Shown: positions 1-7,631, numbered from the stretch's first letter. The stretch is DNA of 37,626 nucleotides from an uncultured Eubacterium sp. (GCA_905236805.1 CAJOPH010000045.1:1-37626); one strand, 5' to 3'. Notes: generated by a model from the sequence alone, not told the origin. Numbers and translations: made by a program.

Positions 1-745
1 ACTTCGGATTGGAAATCAGGCGCGAGATTGCTGTCTTCGTCCAGGTCGTTCCTCCGCTTCCCGTTTTCCGGCCTTCGGCTTCAAGGTTCCGGCAAAGGTC
101 GTTTAGCGACATCCCGGATAAGAAGCGGTCGTAGATGAGGCGGACCGTCTCGGCTTGCTCCTCGTCGATGACCACGCTTCCGTCAGCCTCCTGTCTGTAG
201 CCAAGGAAGTTCCGATAAGCACAAGACCACTCCCCTCGCTCGGCTTTGTATTTCAGTCCGAGATTGACGTTGGCGGAAATGCTTAAGGATTCCGACTCAG
301 CCATACTCGCCATCATGTTCAAAAGCAGCGTACAATTCGGATCATCGGACTTCATGTTCTCACGCTCGAAATAGCAGACCACGTTGCTCTTCTCCAGCTC
401 ACGCAGGTTGGTGAGCGTGTCGATCACGGACCGTCCGAAACGGGAAATCGACTTAACCAAAATCATATCCATCTGCCCGCTCTTCGCGTCCTTTATCATC
501 TGACGGAACTGCGGTCGATTCTTGGTGTTAAGACCGGAGCCTTGGTCAGCGTAGACCTTGGTTAAAACCCAATGCGGATTCTTGGAAATAACTTCCTCGG
601 CGTGAGTCTTCTGCGCTTCGTAAGACTCTTCCTGATCTTCACTGTCCTTCGACACACGCGCATAGGCAGCGACTCTGATCGTGGGCTTCTCATCCGGCTT
701 AACCAGTTCCTTTTTGCTTGGAATAACAGTTACCATTCTCTCCAT
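1..745 (-). CDS. Large serine recombinase, N-terminal part (cut by window edge)
   Basis: This is a site-specific serine recombinase of the kind that integrates, excises or inverts mobile DNA. The 248 visible residues hold the resolvase catalytic domain: YARVS with nucleophile Ser32, then the DQGSG...RPQF segment and KSISRFGR, whose arginines are catalytic in the family. The start of the recombinase DNA-binding domain follows (DEEQAETVRLIYDRFLSG and the typical TKTAISRLISNPK). The frame is open to base 1, so the C-terminal zinc-ribbon and coiled-coil half lies outside the window. ATG at 745 has a GGGGG ribosome binding site 4 bases upstream. An in-frame ATG at 844 would add 33 residues but has no visible binding site. 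The gene reads away from nfeD, so the element it moves probably extends leftward. Family assignment is firm; whether it is an integrase or an invertase is not known. Confidence 0.93.
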   Translation of the reverse strand, partial: MERMVTVIPSKKELVKPDEKPTIRVAAYARVSKDSEDQEESYEAQKTHAEEVISKNPHWVLTKVYADQGSGLNTKNRPQFRQMIKDAKSGQMDMILVKSISRFGRSVIDTLTNLRELEKSNVVCYFERENMKSDDPNCTLLLNMMASMAESESLSISANVNLGLKYKAERGEWSCAYRNFLGYRQEADGSVVIDEEQAETVRLIYDRFLSGMSLNDLCRNLEAEGRKTGSGGTTWTKTAISRLISNPK

Positions 746-819
746 ATAACCCCCTTCGAAAGTCTCTTGAAGATAGTAGTTATGCGGCTTCAAGGCTTTC
801 TTATTTAAGCTTACTGATC

Positions 820-835
820 GACCTTGTTCAAGGTC
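820..835. promoter_or_regulatory. Perfect inverted repeat upstream of recombinase
   Basis: GACCTTG and CAAGGTC are separated by two bases, 75 bases before the recombinase start. Position and symmetry suit an operator for a dimeric repressor, but no regulator gene is visible here. If translation started at 844, the palindrome would lie inside the coding region. Confidence 0.4.
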
Positions 836-877
836 TTTATTCATTATTAATGTCCAATTATTTGGGCAATTCTCCGG

Positions 878-1018
878 TTACTTTTCCCCTACTCGTTGAG
901 GGGTTTTAGGCATAAGAAAAGGCGCTCTTTCGAACGCCCTGTAAAGGTAAATTATAGACGGAAGCTTTCTCTGGTAATTAATGATACACGGTACCATGTC
1001 CGCTTTAATTGCGGTCAT
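878..1018 (-). CDS. Doubtful 46-residue small ORF
   Basis: An ATG at 1018 has an AAGGAG-type ribosome binding site 10 bases upstream and opens 46 codons, starting MTAIKADMVPCIIN. I do not recognise the product; it has no signal peptide, and its LPSIIYLY segment is too short for a membrane helix. A weak promoter-like pair (TTGCGA, 18 bases, TAGTAT) lies at about 1056-1086. Against it, the terminator at 914-938 falls inside the frame, so the 3' end would seldom be transcribed. It could be a leader peptide, or a gene start truncated by element insertion. Residues DMVPCI are encoded by repeat copy 1. Confidence 0.25.
   Translation of the reverse strand: MTAIKADMVPCIINYQRKLPSIIYLYRAFERAPFLMPKTPQRVGEK
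914..938 (-). terminator. Intrinsic terminator, minus strand
   Basis: On the minus strand GGCGTTC and GAGCGCC form a 7 bp stem with one G-U pair around a GAAA tetraloop, followed by TTTTCTT. It would stop leftward transcription before the recombinase, or act as an attenuator for it. Confidence 0.65.
979..1002. repeat. Repeat copy 1 near recombinase
   Basis: The core ATACACGGTACCATGTCCG, with TAATG before it, is identical over 24 bases to copy 2 at 1155. It contains an imperfect dyad, ACAcGGTACCaTGT. The left flank GGTAAT is shared with copy 3. Confidence 0.75.
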
Positions 1019-1154
1019 ACCTATCACACTCCTTCCGTGTATACTCGTTCACTAATATACTACCATAAATGTGCCACTTTTCGCAAGTAGAAATTAAGGC
1101 TCGACAAATGCCCTGTATGCCGTTTTCCGGACCTTCAATTCGGCGAAATCTCCT

Positions 1155-1178
1155 TAATGATACACGGTACCATGTCCG
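1155..1178. repeat. Repeat copy 2 near recombinase
   Basis: This is a 24-base exact match to copy 1, 176 bases further right. Its right flank (GTAA after the core) resembles that of copy 3. Confidence 0.75.
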
Positions 1179-1250
1179 TAACCAAAGATATGGGTGCTGT
1201 CAAGAGTGGAATTTCCACTTGCAGAGAGTGGTGCTTTTATGGTAATATAT

Positions 1251-1275
1251 TGATGGTACACGGCACCATGTCGGG
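1251..1275. repeat. Repeat copy 3, diverged
   Basis: TGGTACACGGCACCATGTC differs from copies 1 and 2 at the central T (C here) and at the flanks. Its left flank resembles copy 1 and its right flank resembles copy 2, a mosaic expected of related recombinase attachment sites. It ends about 40 bases before the nfeD start. Confidence 0.65.
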
Positions 1276-1315
1276 TAAGGAACTATAGAACAATAAAACA
1301 TACGGGGGTGATAAT

Positions 1316-1873
1316 TTGACAGGGTTTTTTATTAAAGGCAGCCTTGGAAGGCTTGTGATAGCCACAGCCGGAGCATCGAGCGATGTTTTTACGGACTTTT
1401 CAGCTGCATGGAGCTCTTTCGGGATATATGCGTGGCTGGTGTTGGCGGTGGTACTCTTGATCGCGGAGATGGTCTCCCTGGGCCTTACCACCATATGGTT
1501 TGCCGGAGGTTCTCTGGCGGCATTCGTATTTTCCCTGTTTCATGCGCCTGTATGGCTTCAGTTTGCCGTTTTTGTAGCGGTGTCGGTGGTTCTTTTGGTT
1601 TTTACCCGCCCCATTGCAATGAAATATTACAATTCCCGGGTGACGAAGACAAATGCGGAGAGCCTGATCGGTGAGGGCGCCATGGTTTCAGAAGCCATAG
1701 ACAATCTAAGGGCGCAGGGAGCAGTCAGGCTGAAAGGACTGGAATGGACGGCAAGGAGCGAATCCGACGAGCTGTCCATACCTGAGGGAGAGGTGGTCAC
1801 GGTATGCCGGATAGAGGGGGTAAAGCTCATAGTAGTTCCAAAGAAACAGATTAAAGGAGGAGAAGATCAATGA
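1316..1873 (+). CDS. NfeD-like membrane protein
   Basis: This is a short NfeD-family protein of 185 residues without the ClpP-like protease domain. Three hydrophobic helices lie at about residues 37-56, 60-77 and 78-98. A soluble OB-fold-like domain follows at about 115-178 (IGEGAMVSEAIDNLR...GAVRLKGLEWTARS...EGEVVTVCRIEGVKLIVVP), which is the NfeD signature. The start is TTG at 1316: GGGGGTGAT, close to the ideal AGGAGGTGAT, precedes it by a few bases and no in-frame ATG fits better. The stop overlaps the slipin start as ATGA, so the two are translationally coupled. In this family the OB-fold partners the adjacent slipin in membrane microdomains; that role is inferred from family and context. 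Confidence 0.88.
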   Translation: MTGFFIKGSLGRLVIATAGASSDVFTDFSAAWSSFGIYAWLVLAVVLLIAEMVSLGLTTIWFAGGSLAAFVFSLFHAPVWLQFAVFVAVSVVLLVFTRPIAMKYYNSRVTKTNAESLIGEGAMVSEAIDNLRAQGAVRLKGLEWTARSESDELSIPEGEVVTVCRIEGVKLIVVPKKQIKGGEDQ

Positions 1874-2826
1874 TAGCACTTATAGTAATAGCGGTAATAG
1901 TTCTTATAATACTGGCCAGGTGTATCAGGATAGTGCCACAGGCGCACGCATATGTGATAGAGCGGCTGGGCGCATACCAGGCCACATGGAGCGTGGGGCT
2001 GCACCTGAAGGTGCCCTTCATAGACGCGATAGCTCGCAAGGTAAATCTGAAGGAGCAGGTGGCAGACTTCCCACCCCAGCCCGTTATCACAAAGGACAAT
2101 GTCACCATGCGCATAGATACGGTCATATTTTTTCAGATAACAGATCCAAAGCTCTATGCCTACGGTGTGGAAAATCCCCTAAATGCCATAGAAAACCTGT
2201 CGGCCACCACCTTGCGAAACATCATAGGGGACCTGGAGCTTGACGAAACCCTGACCAGCCGGGAGGTCATCAATTCAAAGATGCGCAGCACCCTGGATGA
2301 GGCGACAGACCCCTGGGGTATCAAGGTCAACCGCGTGGAGCTGAAAAACATCATCCCTCCCCAGGAGATACAGGATGCGATGGAGCGCCAGATGAAGGCG
2401 GAGCGGGAAAGGCGTGTGGCCGTAACGTCTGCGGAAGGCGAGAAGAAATCCACCATTCTGGTGGCGGAAGGACGCAAGGAATCCGTCATACTGAACGCAG
2501 AGGCAGACAAGCAGTCCGCAATATTGCAGGCAGAGGCCAGGAGGGAGGCCGCCGTAAAGGAAGCCGAAGGCCAGGCGGAAGCCATACGCAAGATACAGCA
2601 GGCACGGGCAGACGGGATCAGGTACCTGAAGGAAGCAGGCGCAGACGATGCAGTGCTTACTCTCCGCAGCCTGGAGGCCTTTGAAAAGGCGGCAGACGGA
2701 CAGGCCACGAAGCTCATCATCCCCTCTGACATACAGGCCATAGCGGGACTGGCGGGTGCCGTGACAGATACGGTGAAATTTGCGGCATCTCCCAATGGGG
2801 GCGGTGTGGAAGAACAGAAGGTGTAG
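1870..2826 (+). CDS. Slipin / SPFH (band 7) membrane protein
   Basis: This stomatin/prohibitin-family protein has 318 residues. One N-terminal membrane helix (residues 1-16) is followed by an SPFH domain at about 18-185 (RIVPQAHAYVIERLGAY, FPPQPVITKDNVTMRIDTV, ATTLRNIIGDLELDETLTSRE). A charged Ala/Glu-rich coiled coil runs to about residue 245 (AEGEKKSTILVAEGRKESV, repeating AEA/AEG units), and a conserved LRSLEAFEKAADGQATKLIIP segment precedes a loose tail. Such proteins oligomerise into membrane scaffolds and are typically paired with NfeD, as here through a 4-base overlap. The client is unknown. A strong terminator follows at 2845. Confidence 0.93.
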   Translation: MIALIVIAVIVLIILARCIRIVPQAHAYVIERLGAYQATWSVGLHLKVPFIDAIARKVNLKEQVADFPPQPVITKDNVTMRIDTVIFFQITDPKLYAYGVENPLNAIENLSATTLRNIIGDLELDETLTSREVINSKMRSTLDEATDPWGIKVNRVELKNIIPPQEIQDAMERQMKAERERRVAVTSAEGEKKSTILVAEGRKESVILNAEADKQSAILQAEARREAAVKEAEGQAEAIRKIQQARADGIRYLKEAGADDAVLTLRSLEAFEKAADGQATKLIIPSDIQAIAGLAGAVTDTVKFAASPNGGGVEEQKV

Positions 2827-2844
2827 ATTAATCAGCTCAAAAAA

Positions 2845-2882
2845 AAGAGCTCCTGCCAATAGTTGGAAGGAGCTCTTTCTTG
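2845..2882 (+). terminator. Intrinsic terminator after slipin
   Basis: AAGAGCTCCT and AGGAGCTCTT form a perfect 10 bp stem followed by TTTCTT. The run of A residues before the stem gives some minus-strand potential too. It closes the nfeD-slipin operon. Confidence 0.88.
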
Positions 2883-3019
2883 CAGCCGTGTGTTTGTTAC
2901 CTCATTAACCATATCCAAAAGTATAGCTGAAAGGAAGGTACATGTCAACAATCGTTATTTGTTTGTTAAGGTAGAGTATCATAGAATACGAGAACGTTGG
3001 GGGCAGACCCCATTAAGGA

Positions 3020-3757
3020 TCACTTTTCGTACTTGGTCTTTTTCCTGGTGATCTCATCCATGTAACCTGCGGTAATGATGCCGGATGGAAGCGCTATCAC
3101 GGCAACACCCACCAGGGCGGATATCATGGTGATCATCCTTCCCGCCGTGGTGACGGGCGATATATCCCCATAGCCTATGGTGGTGATGGAGATGGTAGCC
3201 CAATACAGGGCGTCAAAAAAGGTATCAAAAAGTGATGGCTCCAGTTGGAAAATAAAAAGCGCTGATGCTATGATGTAGCCAAAGGTAAGAAAAAGGACGG
3301 TAAGGAGCTCTTTTTTTACCCTGCGCAGCACGTTTTCTATGATGACCATGGTCTTCGAATAGCGCACGAGCTTTAGCATGCGCACCACCCTTAAGACCTT
3401 GAACATGACGAAAAAATCGACCCTTGCGGATCTGGGCAGGATGATGGCAAGCATGGGCACAAGGGAGAGGAGATCCACTATCGCCATGGGCGTAAAGACA
3501 TACGCCACATGGGTTCTTAGGCTCTTATAGCCGAGCTTGTAATCTGCGGTATACACCCTCGAGACATAGTCGAAAAGAAAGATGATGTTCGTGATGAGGT
3601 TGACGTAGACCATGCAGGGGGTGGTTCCCTTCATCGTCATGGGGAGGATTCCCACGATGACCGCAACGAGCATCATGGTATCATACGACCTGGAGGCGTA
3701 GTCATTTTTGTCCCCTACCTCTATTATCTCGTAGAGACGTCTTTTAAAGTTTTCCAT
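3020..3757 (-). CDS. Voltage-gated potassium channel (6-TM)
   Basis: This 245-residue protein is one subunit of a tetrameric K+ channel. Helices S1-S3 lie at about residues 27-43, 50-70 and 84-107. S4, at about 110-135, carries regularly spaced positive charges (R112, K120, R123, R126, K129, R132, K135), the expected voltage sensor. S5 is at about 150-172, the pore loop holds the K+ selectivity filter TIGYGD at 193-198, and S6 follows at 207-232. It ends soon after S6 with no RCK or cyclic-nucleotide domain. A GGA-containing ribosome binding site precedes ATG 3757. It lies 47 bases downstream of a 56-residue membrane protein, probably in one operon. Function follows directly from the filter and S4; the physiological trigger is unknown. 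Confidence 0.94.
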   Translation of the reverse strand: MENFKRRLYEIIEVGDKNDYASRSYDTMMLVAVIVGILPMTMKGTTPCMVYVNLITNIIFLFDYVSRVYTADYKLGYKSLRTHVAYVFTPMAIVDLLSLVPMLAIILPRSARVDFFVMFKVLRVVRMLKLVRYSKTMVIIENVLRRVKKELLTVLFLTFGYIIASALFIFQLEPSLFDTFFDALYWATISITTIGYGDISPVTTAGRMITMISALVGVAVIALPSGIITAGYMDEITRKKTKYEK

Positions 3758-3804
3758 AAGTCTTATCCTGCGTCATAATTGCGCACTTATTTACATGCAG
3801 TTCC

Positions 3805-3975
3805 TTATTTACCCAAAAGCATCATGACTCCCAGCGCCACAAGGATGATGGTTATCAAAAAACAGCAGATAATGACAGCCTTTCCTACGTAGTCCTTGTT
3901 GTCGGTGGCTCCAATGTCCGAAAAGACCATCGTATCCTGTGAACTGTCTGAAGCCTTATTTTTTTTACCAAACAT
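3805..3975 (-). CDS. Small 56-residue single-pass membrane protein
   Basis: This short ORF starts at ATG 3975 behind a GGGGTGAT ribosome binding site 5 bases upstream and ends with TAA at 3805. The N-terminal half is polar and Lys/Ser/Asp-rich (MFGKKNKASDSSQDTMVFSD). The C-terminal half is one hydrophobic helix at about residues 33-53 (AVIICCFLITIILVALGVMM), so the expected topology is tail-anchored. An extended -10 promoter lies about 40 bases upstream and the K+ channel gene starts 47 bases downstream with no terminator between. I recognise no family. The ribosome binding site, promoter and well-formed membrane segment argue that it is real; a role as channel accessory subunit is a guess from position. 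Confidence 0.7.
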   Translation of the reverse strand: MFGKKNKASDSSQDTMVFSDIGATDNKDYVGKAVIICCFLITIILVALGVMMLLGK

Positions 3976-4013
3976 TTCTTATCACCCCACAGATAAAATA
4001 TATCCCAGGAATC

Positions 4014-4022
4014 ATTATACCA
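4014..4022 (-). promoter_or_regulatory. Extended -10 promoter for small membrane protein / K+ channel operon
   Basis: The minus strand reads TTTGTGGTATAATG, a perfect TATAAT preceded by the TGn extension. No good -35 is visible, which is normal for extended -10 promoters. The licD promoter at 6098 shares the TTTGTGGTATA context. Confidence 0.6.
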
Positions 4023-4087
4023 CAAACAATTTCACATTTCCACATGAAAATCCTTGTTATGGTTACTTTTCACAGCTCCTGTCATGC

Positions 4088-6034
4088 TCACAAAATGGCC
4101 ATGAGCATAACGGGGATTTTTAAAAGTCGGCACCTGTGGGCAAGGTGACCTCCTGTCCCGTAGTAGGCATCTGCCAGATACAGGCAGTCATTTATCCCAT
4201 GGGCGGCATCGTATATGATACGGTCATCTTTTTTCAGCGAGTCAGAAACCTCTTCCCAGAGCTTTTGGCAGGAGAAAGGAGGGTTATCTAAGGATTCATG
4301 GGGGGAAAATACACAGCAAATCTTCTCTCCTTCTTTCTTCATGATTTCCAGGGATTCTTTTATTTTATGGATTGCTTTTTCCCCATGGAGGCAGATAAAT
4401 GAGGCATTTACCTGGAAAACGAGGATTTTTTTCCCTTCGGCCGCAAAAAGCCACGGTGGAAGCTTTTCCTTTTTTTTCTCATCAGAGGAAGTCTCATCAA
4501 TGGCAGATATGGTAATCTTTTCATCCCAGTAGCTTTTGGTATCTTCCCCCGTTATGCCCGCAAGGATGCTGACGTAGGCTTTTTTTAACGCCTCATCCTT
4601 AAGGATTATTTTGTCGCTGTAGTAGACGGCGGGCTGCTCCGCAAGATCCATAAGAGCCTTGTAATGCTTCTCGTCAGTGGAAGAGGGAGCCAAGGTATCA
4701 AAGCAGGGGATATATACCAGCTCATCGGTCATGTTCCTTAAGGCTTCACAGCAGTATTCCCCGGAGATGTAAAGGATGGTGCCCTGCCCGTCATAAGGAA
4801 ACTGAACATATATTCTCTTTGGGCGGCGCGTTGAAATATCGTATCCGCCACTGGGGGTGAGGGGTACATATTCAGGGAAAAGCCCTGCGTCATAACAGAC
4901 CTTCCCATCAGGGTCAATGTAGTCCTTTAGCAGGTAGGGGAGGGGCATGACGAAGGTATTGACCGAAGGATCGGAGGATTCCTTTTTCCATTCGGGCTCC
5001 ATAGTTTCCCACCACAAAGCCTTGATGGGAAGAAAAAGAACGTCACGGGTTTCTTTTTGCGAAGATTTATCTAAAACCTTTTGGGGAGGAAGCTCATGCG
5101 GCATGGTGAAGCGGTATGGCATTACACCCATCTGGTCAAAGAGCATCTTTTCCTGATGGCAGTAGCCGGGATAGTCATGGAGTCCCCCTGCCGTTACGAT
5201 CTTCATGAAATCCCCGTATTCTATCCTAAGAACCTCTTCATACATGGAGGGGGCCGGCAAAGATATGTATTCAAATGGGAGATAGACCGTCTCATCAAAG
5301 GCAGCTCTTGGGTAGATGTGGTCTGAGTTCATCTTCCAGAAAGGCATAAGAGCTACTTCCCGGCAGCTTTCGGGAGGATTTTCCGAATATATCTTTTCGA
5401 TGAGGTGGAGCAGTTCTATGGCAATGTTTTCGTTCCAATCGAATTTTATATGATTTCTTTCCTCGATATGCATGAGGAAAAGGACGTTTTCGTCTGAGAC
5501 CCAGTCATCCGTGCACATGATGGAAAAGGCTTTTTCGATCTCATCGAGCCTGGATCTTATGTCTTCCCTCTTGCTTTCTTCATCGGGAAGTCCGTCCAGG
5601 GGAAAGATGTCTATGCCGTAGGTGTAGGGAAAGCCAAAATTCTGCGCGAGATGATCTGAGCTAAAGCTCATCCGGTTTTCCTTCACTATCCTCCCAAAGG
5701 GTTCTATATAATCGATGCCGCTATTGGTGGAAAGCAGGATATAGCCTTTGGGGATAAGCTCCTTCCTTGCCACCTTAAAAAAGGTGTCATAGTCTCTCCT
5801 AAGCATGCAGATATCCAGGTCATCGTCCCAGGGAATGTAGCCCCCGTGACGGACTGCGCCAAGGAGGGTACCGTTATCTGCGTACCATTTAAGGCCGTGC
5901 CGTCTGCAGATATCATCCACCACGGCCAGCACGGATATCTGGCAGACCCATAACCTCTTCATCATGGAAGGTATATAGAAGCCCTCCCGGACCTCATCCT
6001 CAAAAAAACTTTTATCAGGGGGGGGAAAATTCAT
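4088..6034 (-). CDS. LicD-family phosphotransferase fused to a glycerophosphotransferase-like region
   Basis: This 648-residue protein begins with a LicD domain at about residues 10-290. It carries ADNGTLLGAVRHGG (53-66) and PWDDDLDI (68-75), the acidic nucleotidyl/phosphotransferase motif; LicD proteins transfer phosphocholine or similar groups onto surface glycans. From about residue 330 a second region (VLFLPIKALWWETMEPEW, YDISTRRPKRIYVQFPYDGQ, ELVYIPCFDTLAP, and a C-terminal Rossmann-like half with ILVFQVNASFICLHGEKAI and DAYYGTGGHLAHRCRLLKIPVML) resembles the CDP-glycerol glycerophosphotransferase-like domains of Lachnospiraceae. I chose ATG 6034 because its N-terminus (MNFPPPDKSFFEDEVREGFYI) matches that of the neighbouring LicD. 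An upstream in-frame ATG at 6172 would precede the promoter at 6098. The two domains suggest a phosphodiester-building step on a surface polymer; donor and acceptor are not deducible. Confidence 0.85.
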   Translation of the reverse strand: MNFPPPDKSFFEDEVREGFYIPSMMKRLWVCQISVLAVVDDICRRHGLKWYADNGTLLGAVRHGGYIPWDDDLDICMLRRDYDTFFKVARKELIPKGYILLSTNSGIDYIEPFGRIVKENRMSFSSDHLAQNFGFPYTYGIDIFPLDGLPDEESKREDIRSRLDEIEKAFSIMCTDDWVSDENVLFLMHIEERNHIKFDWNENIAIELLHLIEKIYSENPPESCREVALMPFWKMNSDHIYPRAAFDETVYLPFEYISLPAPSMYEEVLRIEYGDFMKIVTAGGLHDYPGYCHQEKMLFDQMGVMPYRFTMPHELPPQKVLDKSSQKETRDVLFLPIKALWWETMEPEWKKESSDPSVNTFVMPLPYLLKDYIDPDGKVCYDAGLFPEYVPLTPSGGYDISTRRPKRIYVQFPYDGQGTILYISGEYCCEALRNMTDELVYIPCFDTLAPSSTDEKHYKALMDLAEQPAVYYSDKIILKDEALKKAYVSILAGITGEDTKSYWDEKITISAIDETSSDEKKKEKLPPWLFAAEGKKILVFQVNASFICLHGEKAIHKIKESLEIMKKEGEKICCVFSPHESLDNPPFSCQKLWEEVSDSLKKDDRIIYDAAHGINDCLYLADAYYGTGGHLAHRCRLLKIPVMLMAIL

Positions 6035-6097
6035 GGTCACACTCTCTCGGATAGTTGAATGGTAACTAAAAAAATAGTTTCTAAAAACACAGTACAT

Positions 6098-6126
6098 AGT
6101 ATACCACAAATCGCACAGGATTGGAA
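6098..6126 (-). promoter_or_regulatory. Promoter for licD-fusion gene
   Basis: On the minus strand an extended -10, TGGTATACT, lies 17 bases after a weak -35, TTCCAA. It sits about 65 bases before the chosen start at 6034 and rules out the longer start at 6172. Confidence 0.55.
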
Positions 6127-6262
6127 GGGTAAAAAACCTAAGCCTCGAACGAGCGCAAAAAACATCTTGCAAAGAGGTGGGGGGTTATGGTAGTATAAGG
6201 ATGCGCACGGAGCCATGAATGGTAACAGTTACAGATGGGGATGAGCAGAGGTAAACCTAAGG

Positions 6263-7582
6263 ATGTTTGATGACGATTTTTTTGAACCCGAGGTCAGGGA
6301 GGGTTTTTACATATCCCGGATGATGAAGCGTCTGTGGGCGGCGCAGATCATAGTGCTGAAGCATATTGATGAAGTATGCGCCCGTCATGGTCTTCGCTGG
6401 TTTGCGGACAACGGAACGCTTTTGGGGGCGGTAAGGCATAGGGGATATATTCCATGGGATGATGACATGGACATATGCATGCTCAGGGAGGATTACGACA
6501 AGTTTCTTGAAGTGGCAAAAGACGAGCTTCCCGGGGGCTATGTGATACGCAATGTCCACACCGATCCTGAATGTATGGACCTTACCACGCGCATCTTAAA
6601 CAGCGGCAGCATACGATTGGACAGTGAGTTCCTTACGGAAAACGCGGGCTTTCCATACACGGCGGGGATTGATATTTTTCCGCTTGATGATATTTCGGAA
6701 GATGAGGAAGAGGAAAAGGAACGCTGTGACAAAATAAAAGATATAGCAAGGCTGGGAGAGCTTCTGGCGAGCGAAACATACACCCGGGAAACTATAGACC
6801 TCCTTGACAGGGTGGAGAAGGAAAATGGAATCTTACTGGATGAGGGGAATATATCCAACAAGCTAAACCTTGCCTTGGACAGGCTCTATTCGATGTTTAA
6901 GGGGCGTCATTCCAAGAGCGTAGCTTTGGTACATTACTGGTCCATGGATATGGCGGGGCACAGATATGAAAGGCGGATGTTTGATACGAGGCTTTTGCTT
7001 TCGTTTGAGAACACTAAGGTTTTTGTTCCCATAATGTATGATGATGTCCTTCGCGTCGAATACGGGGATTACATGCGGATAGTAAGGAAGTGGGACATGC
7101 ATGTATTTCCGATATACGCGCCGCAGGAAAAAAGGCTGGAAGAGGCCTGCGGCGGCAAAAATCCGTTAAAATATGATTTTTGCGGGGAAATGGAAAAAAA
7201 CGGGGTGCGTATGCCGCAGGATCCCCCTTTGGATGGGGAAAGGGAAAAAAGGGTAGTAAGAGATCCCCTGCTGGGGTTTGATCCCTACGGCGGATACAGG
7301 GCCACGGCAGACTTAAAGGCCATGCGCGGTGATGGGGAGGAGCTCGTGTTAAAGCCTTCCCTTATGCCCGAAAGCCATGAAGAATGGGATGGGAAGCTTG
7401 CCTTGGCAATGGAGGAGCAGATCTTTTCACCCATGGTGCTTTTGGCGGATACGGTAAAGCTTTCGGATGATAAAATACGCCGTATCTACATAGGGCAGCT
7501 GGAACAAAAAGCCCCGGGGGTTGACTGGAATAAAAAAATATGCCTCTCAAATGAAAAGGACGAAACGGGGGGCCGTGAATAA
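6263..7582 (+). CDS. LicD-family phosphotransferase, paralog
   Basis: This 439-residue LicD protein is divergent from, and clearly paralogous to, the preceding fusion gene. Both start with an FFE-(D/P)-EVREGFYI-x-x-MMKRLW segment. The catalytic motif is ADNGTLLGAVRHRG at 48-61 plus PWDDDMDI at 64-71, and the LicD domain runs to about residue 285. The C-terminal 130 residues (DPYGGYRATADLKAM, LADTVKLSDDKIRRIYIGQL, WNKKICLSN) look like the partner's linker and its YSDKIILKDEALKKAYVSIL...YWDEKITIS segment, but the glycerophosphotransferase-like Rossmann part is missing. It may be a shortened derivative of the fusion. ATG 6263 has AGAGG 11 bases upstream. The 228 bases between the divergent genes hold both control regions. 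Confidence 0.87.
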   Translation: MFDDDFFEPEVREGFYISRMMKRLWAAQIIVLKHIDEVCARHGLRWFADNGTLLGAVRHRGYIPWDDDMDICMLREDYDKFLEVAKDELPGGYVIRNVHTDPECMDLTTRILNSGSIRLDSEFLTENAGFPYTAGIDIFPLDDISEDEEEEKERCDKIKDIARLGELLASETYTRETIDLLDRVEKENGILLDEGNISNKLNLALDRLYSMFKGRHSKSVALVHYWSMDMAGHRYERRMFDTRLLLSFENTKVFVPIMYDDVLRVEYGDYMRIVRKWDMHVFPIYAPQEKRLEEACGGKNPLKYDFCGEMEKNGVRMPQDPPLDGEREKRVVRDPLLGFDPYGGYRATADLKAMRGDGEELVLKPSLMPESHEEWDGKLALAMEEQIFSPMVLLADTVKLSDDKIRRIYIGQLEQKAPGVDWNKKICLSNEKDETGGRE

Positions 7583-7595
7583 TAATAAAAAACTC

Positions 7596-7624
7596 TTGAC
7601 AAATCCCGGAATTTATGGTAAAGT
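7596..7624 (+). promoter_or_regulatory. rplJ-rplL promoter
   Basis: A consensus -35, TTGACA, lies 17 bases before TAAAGT. Spacing and strength suit a ribosomal protein operon, and it sits directly before the L10 leader. Confidence 0.9.
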
Positions 7625-7631
7625 ATTTGGG

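Larger units (their letters stand above)
746..1315. other. Intergenic region between recombinase and nfeD
   Basis: This stretch of about 570 bases has no convincing conserved gene. It holds a perfect palindrome at 820-835, a minus-strand terminator at 914-938, one doubtful minus-strand small ORF at 878-1018, an imperfect hairpin at 1201-1221 (TGGAA/TTCCA arms), and three copies of an unexplained repeat at 979, 1155 and 1251. I infer that it contains the right-hand end of the element carrying the recombinase. Confidence 0.6.

Noticed and set aside
1408-1674. Second plus-strand ORF inside nfeD.
   Set aside because: It is a shadow frame of a well-supported NfeD gene with no family features.
2995-3015. 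GGGG-tct-CCCC-type hairpin after the K+ channel gene as a terminator.
   Set aside because: The stem is four pairs and no T tract follows on the minus strand.
6035-6172. Longer start for the LicD fusion protein at 6172.
   Set aside because: The extra residues lie upstream of the promoter at 6098 and are unlike the LicD paralog's N-terminus.
6199-6222. CACGGagCCATG before the second licD gene resembles the triple repeat near the recombinase.
   Set aside because: Only CACGG-NN-CCATG is shared, the dyad is lost and the flanks differ, so chance is likely.
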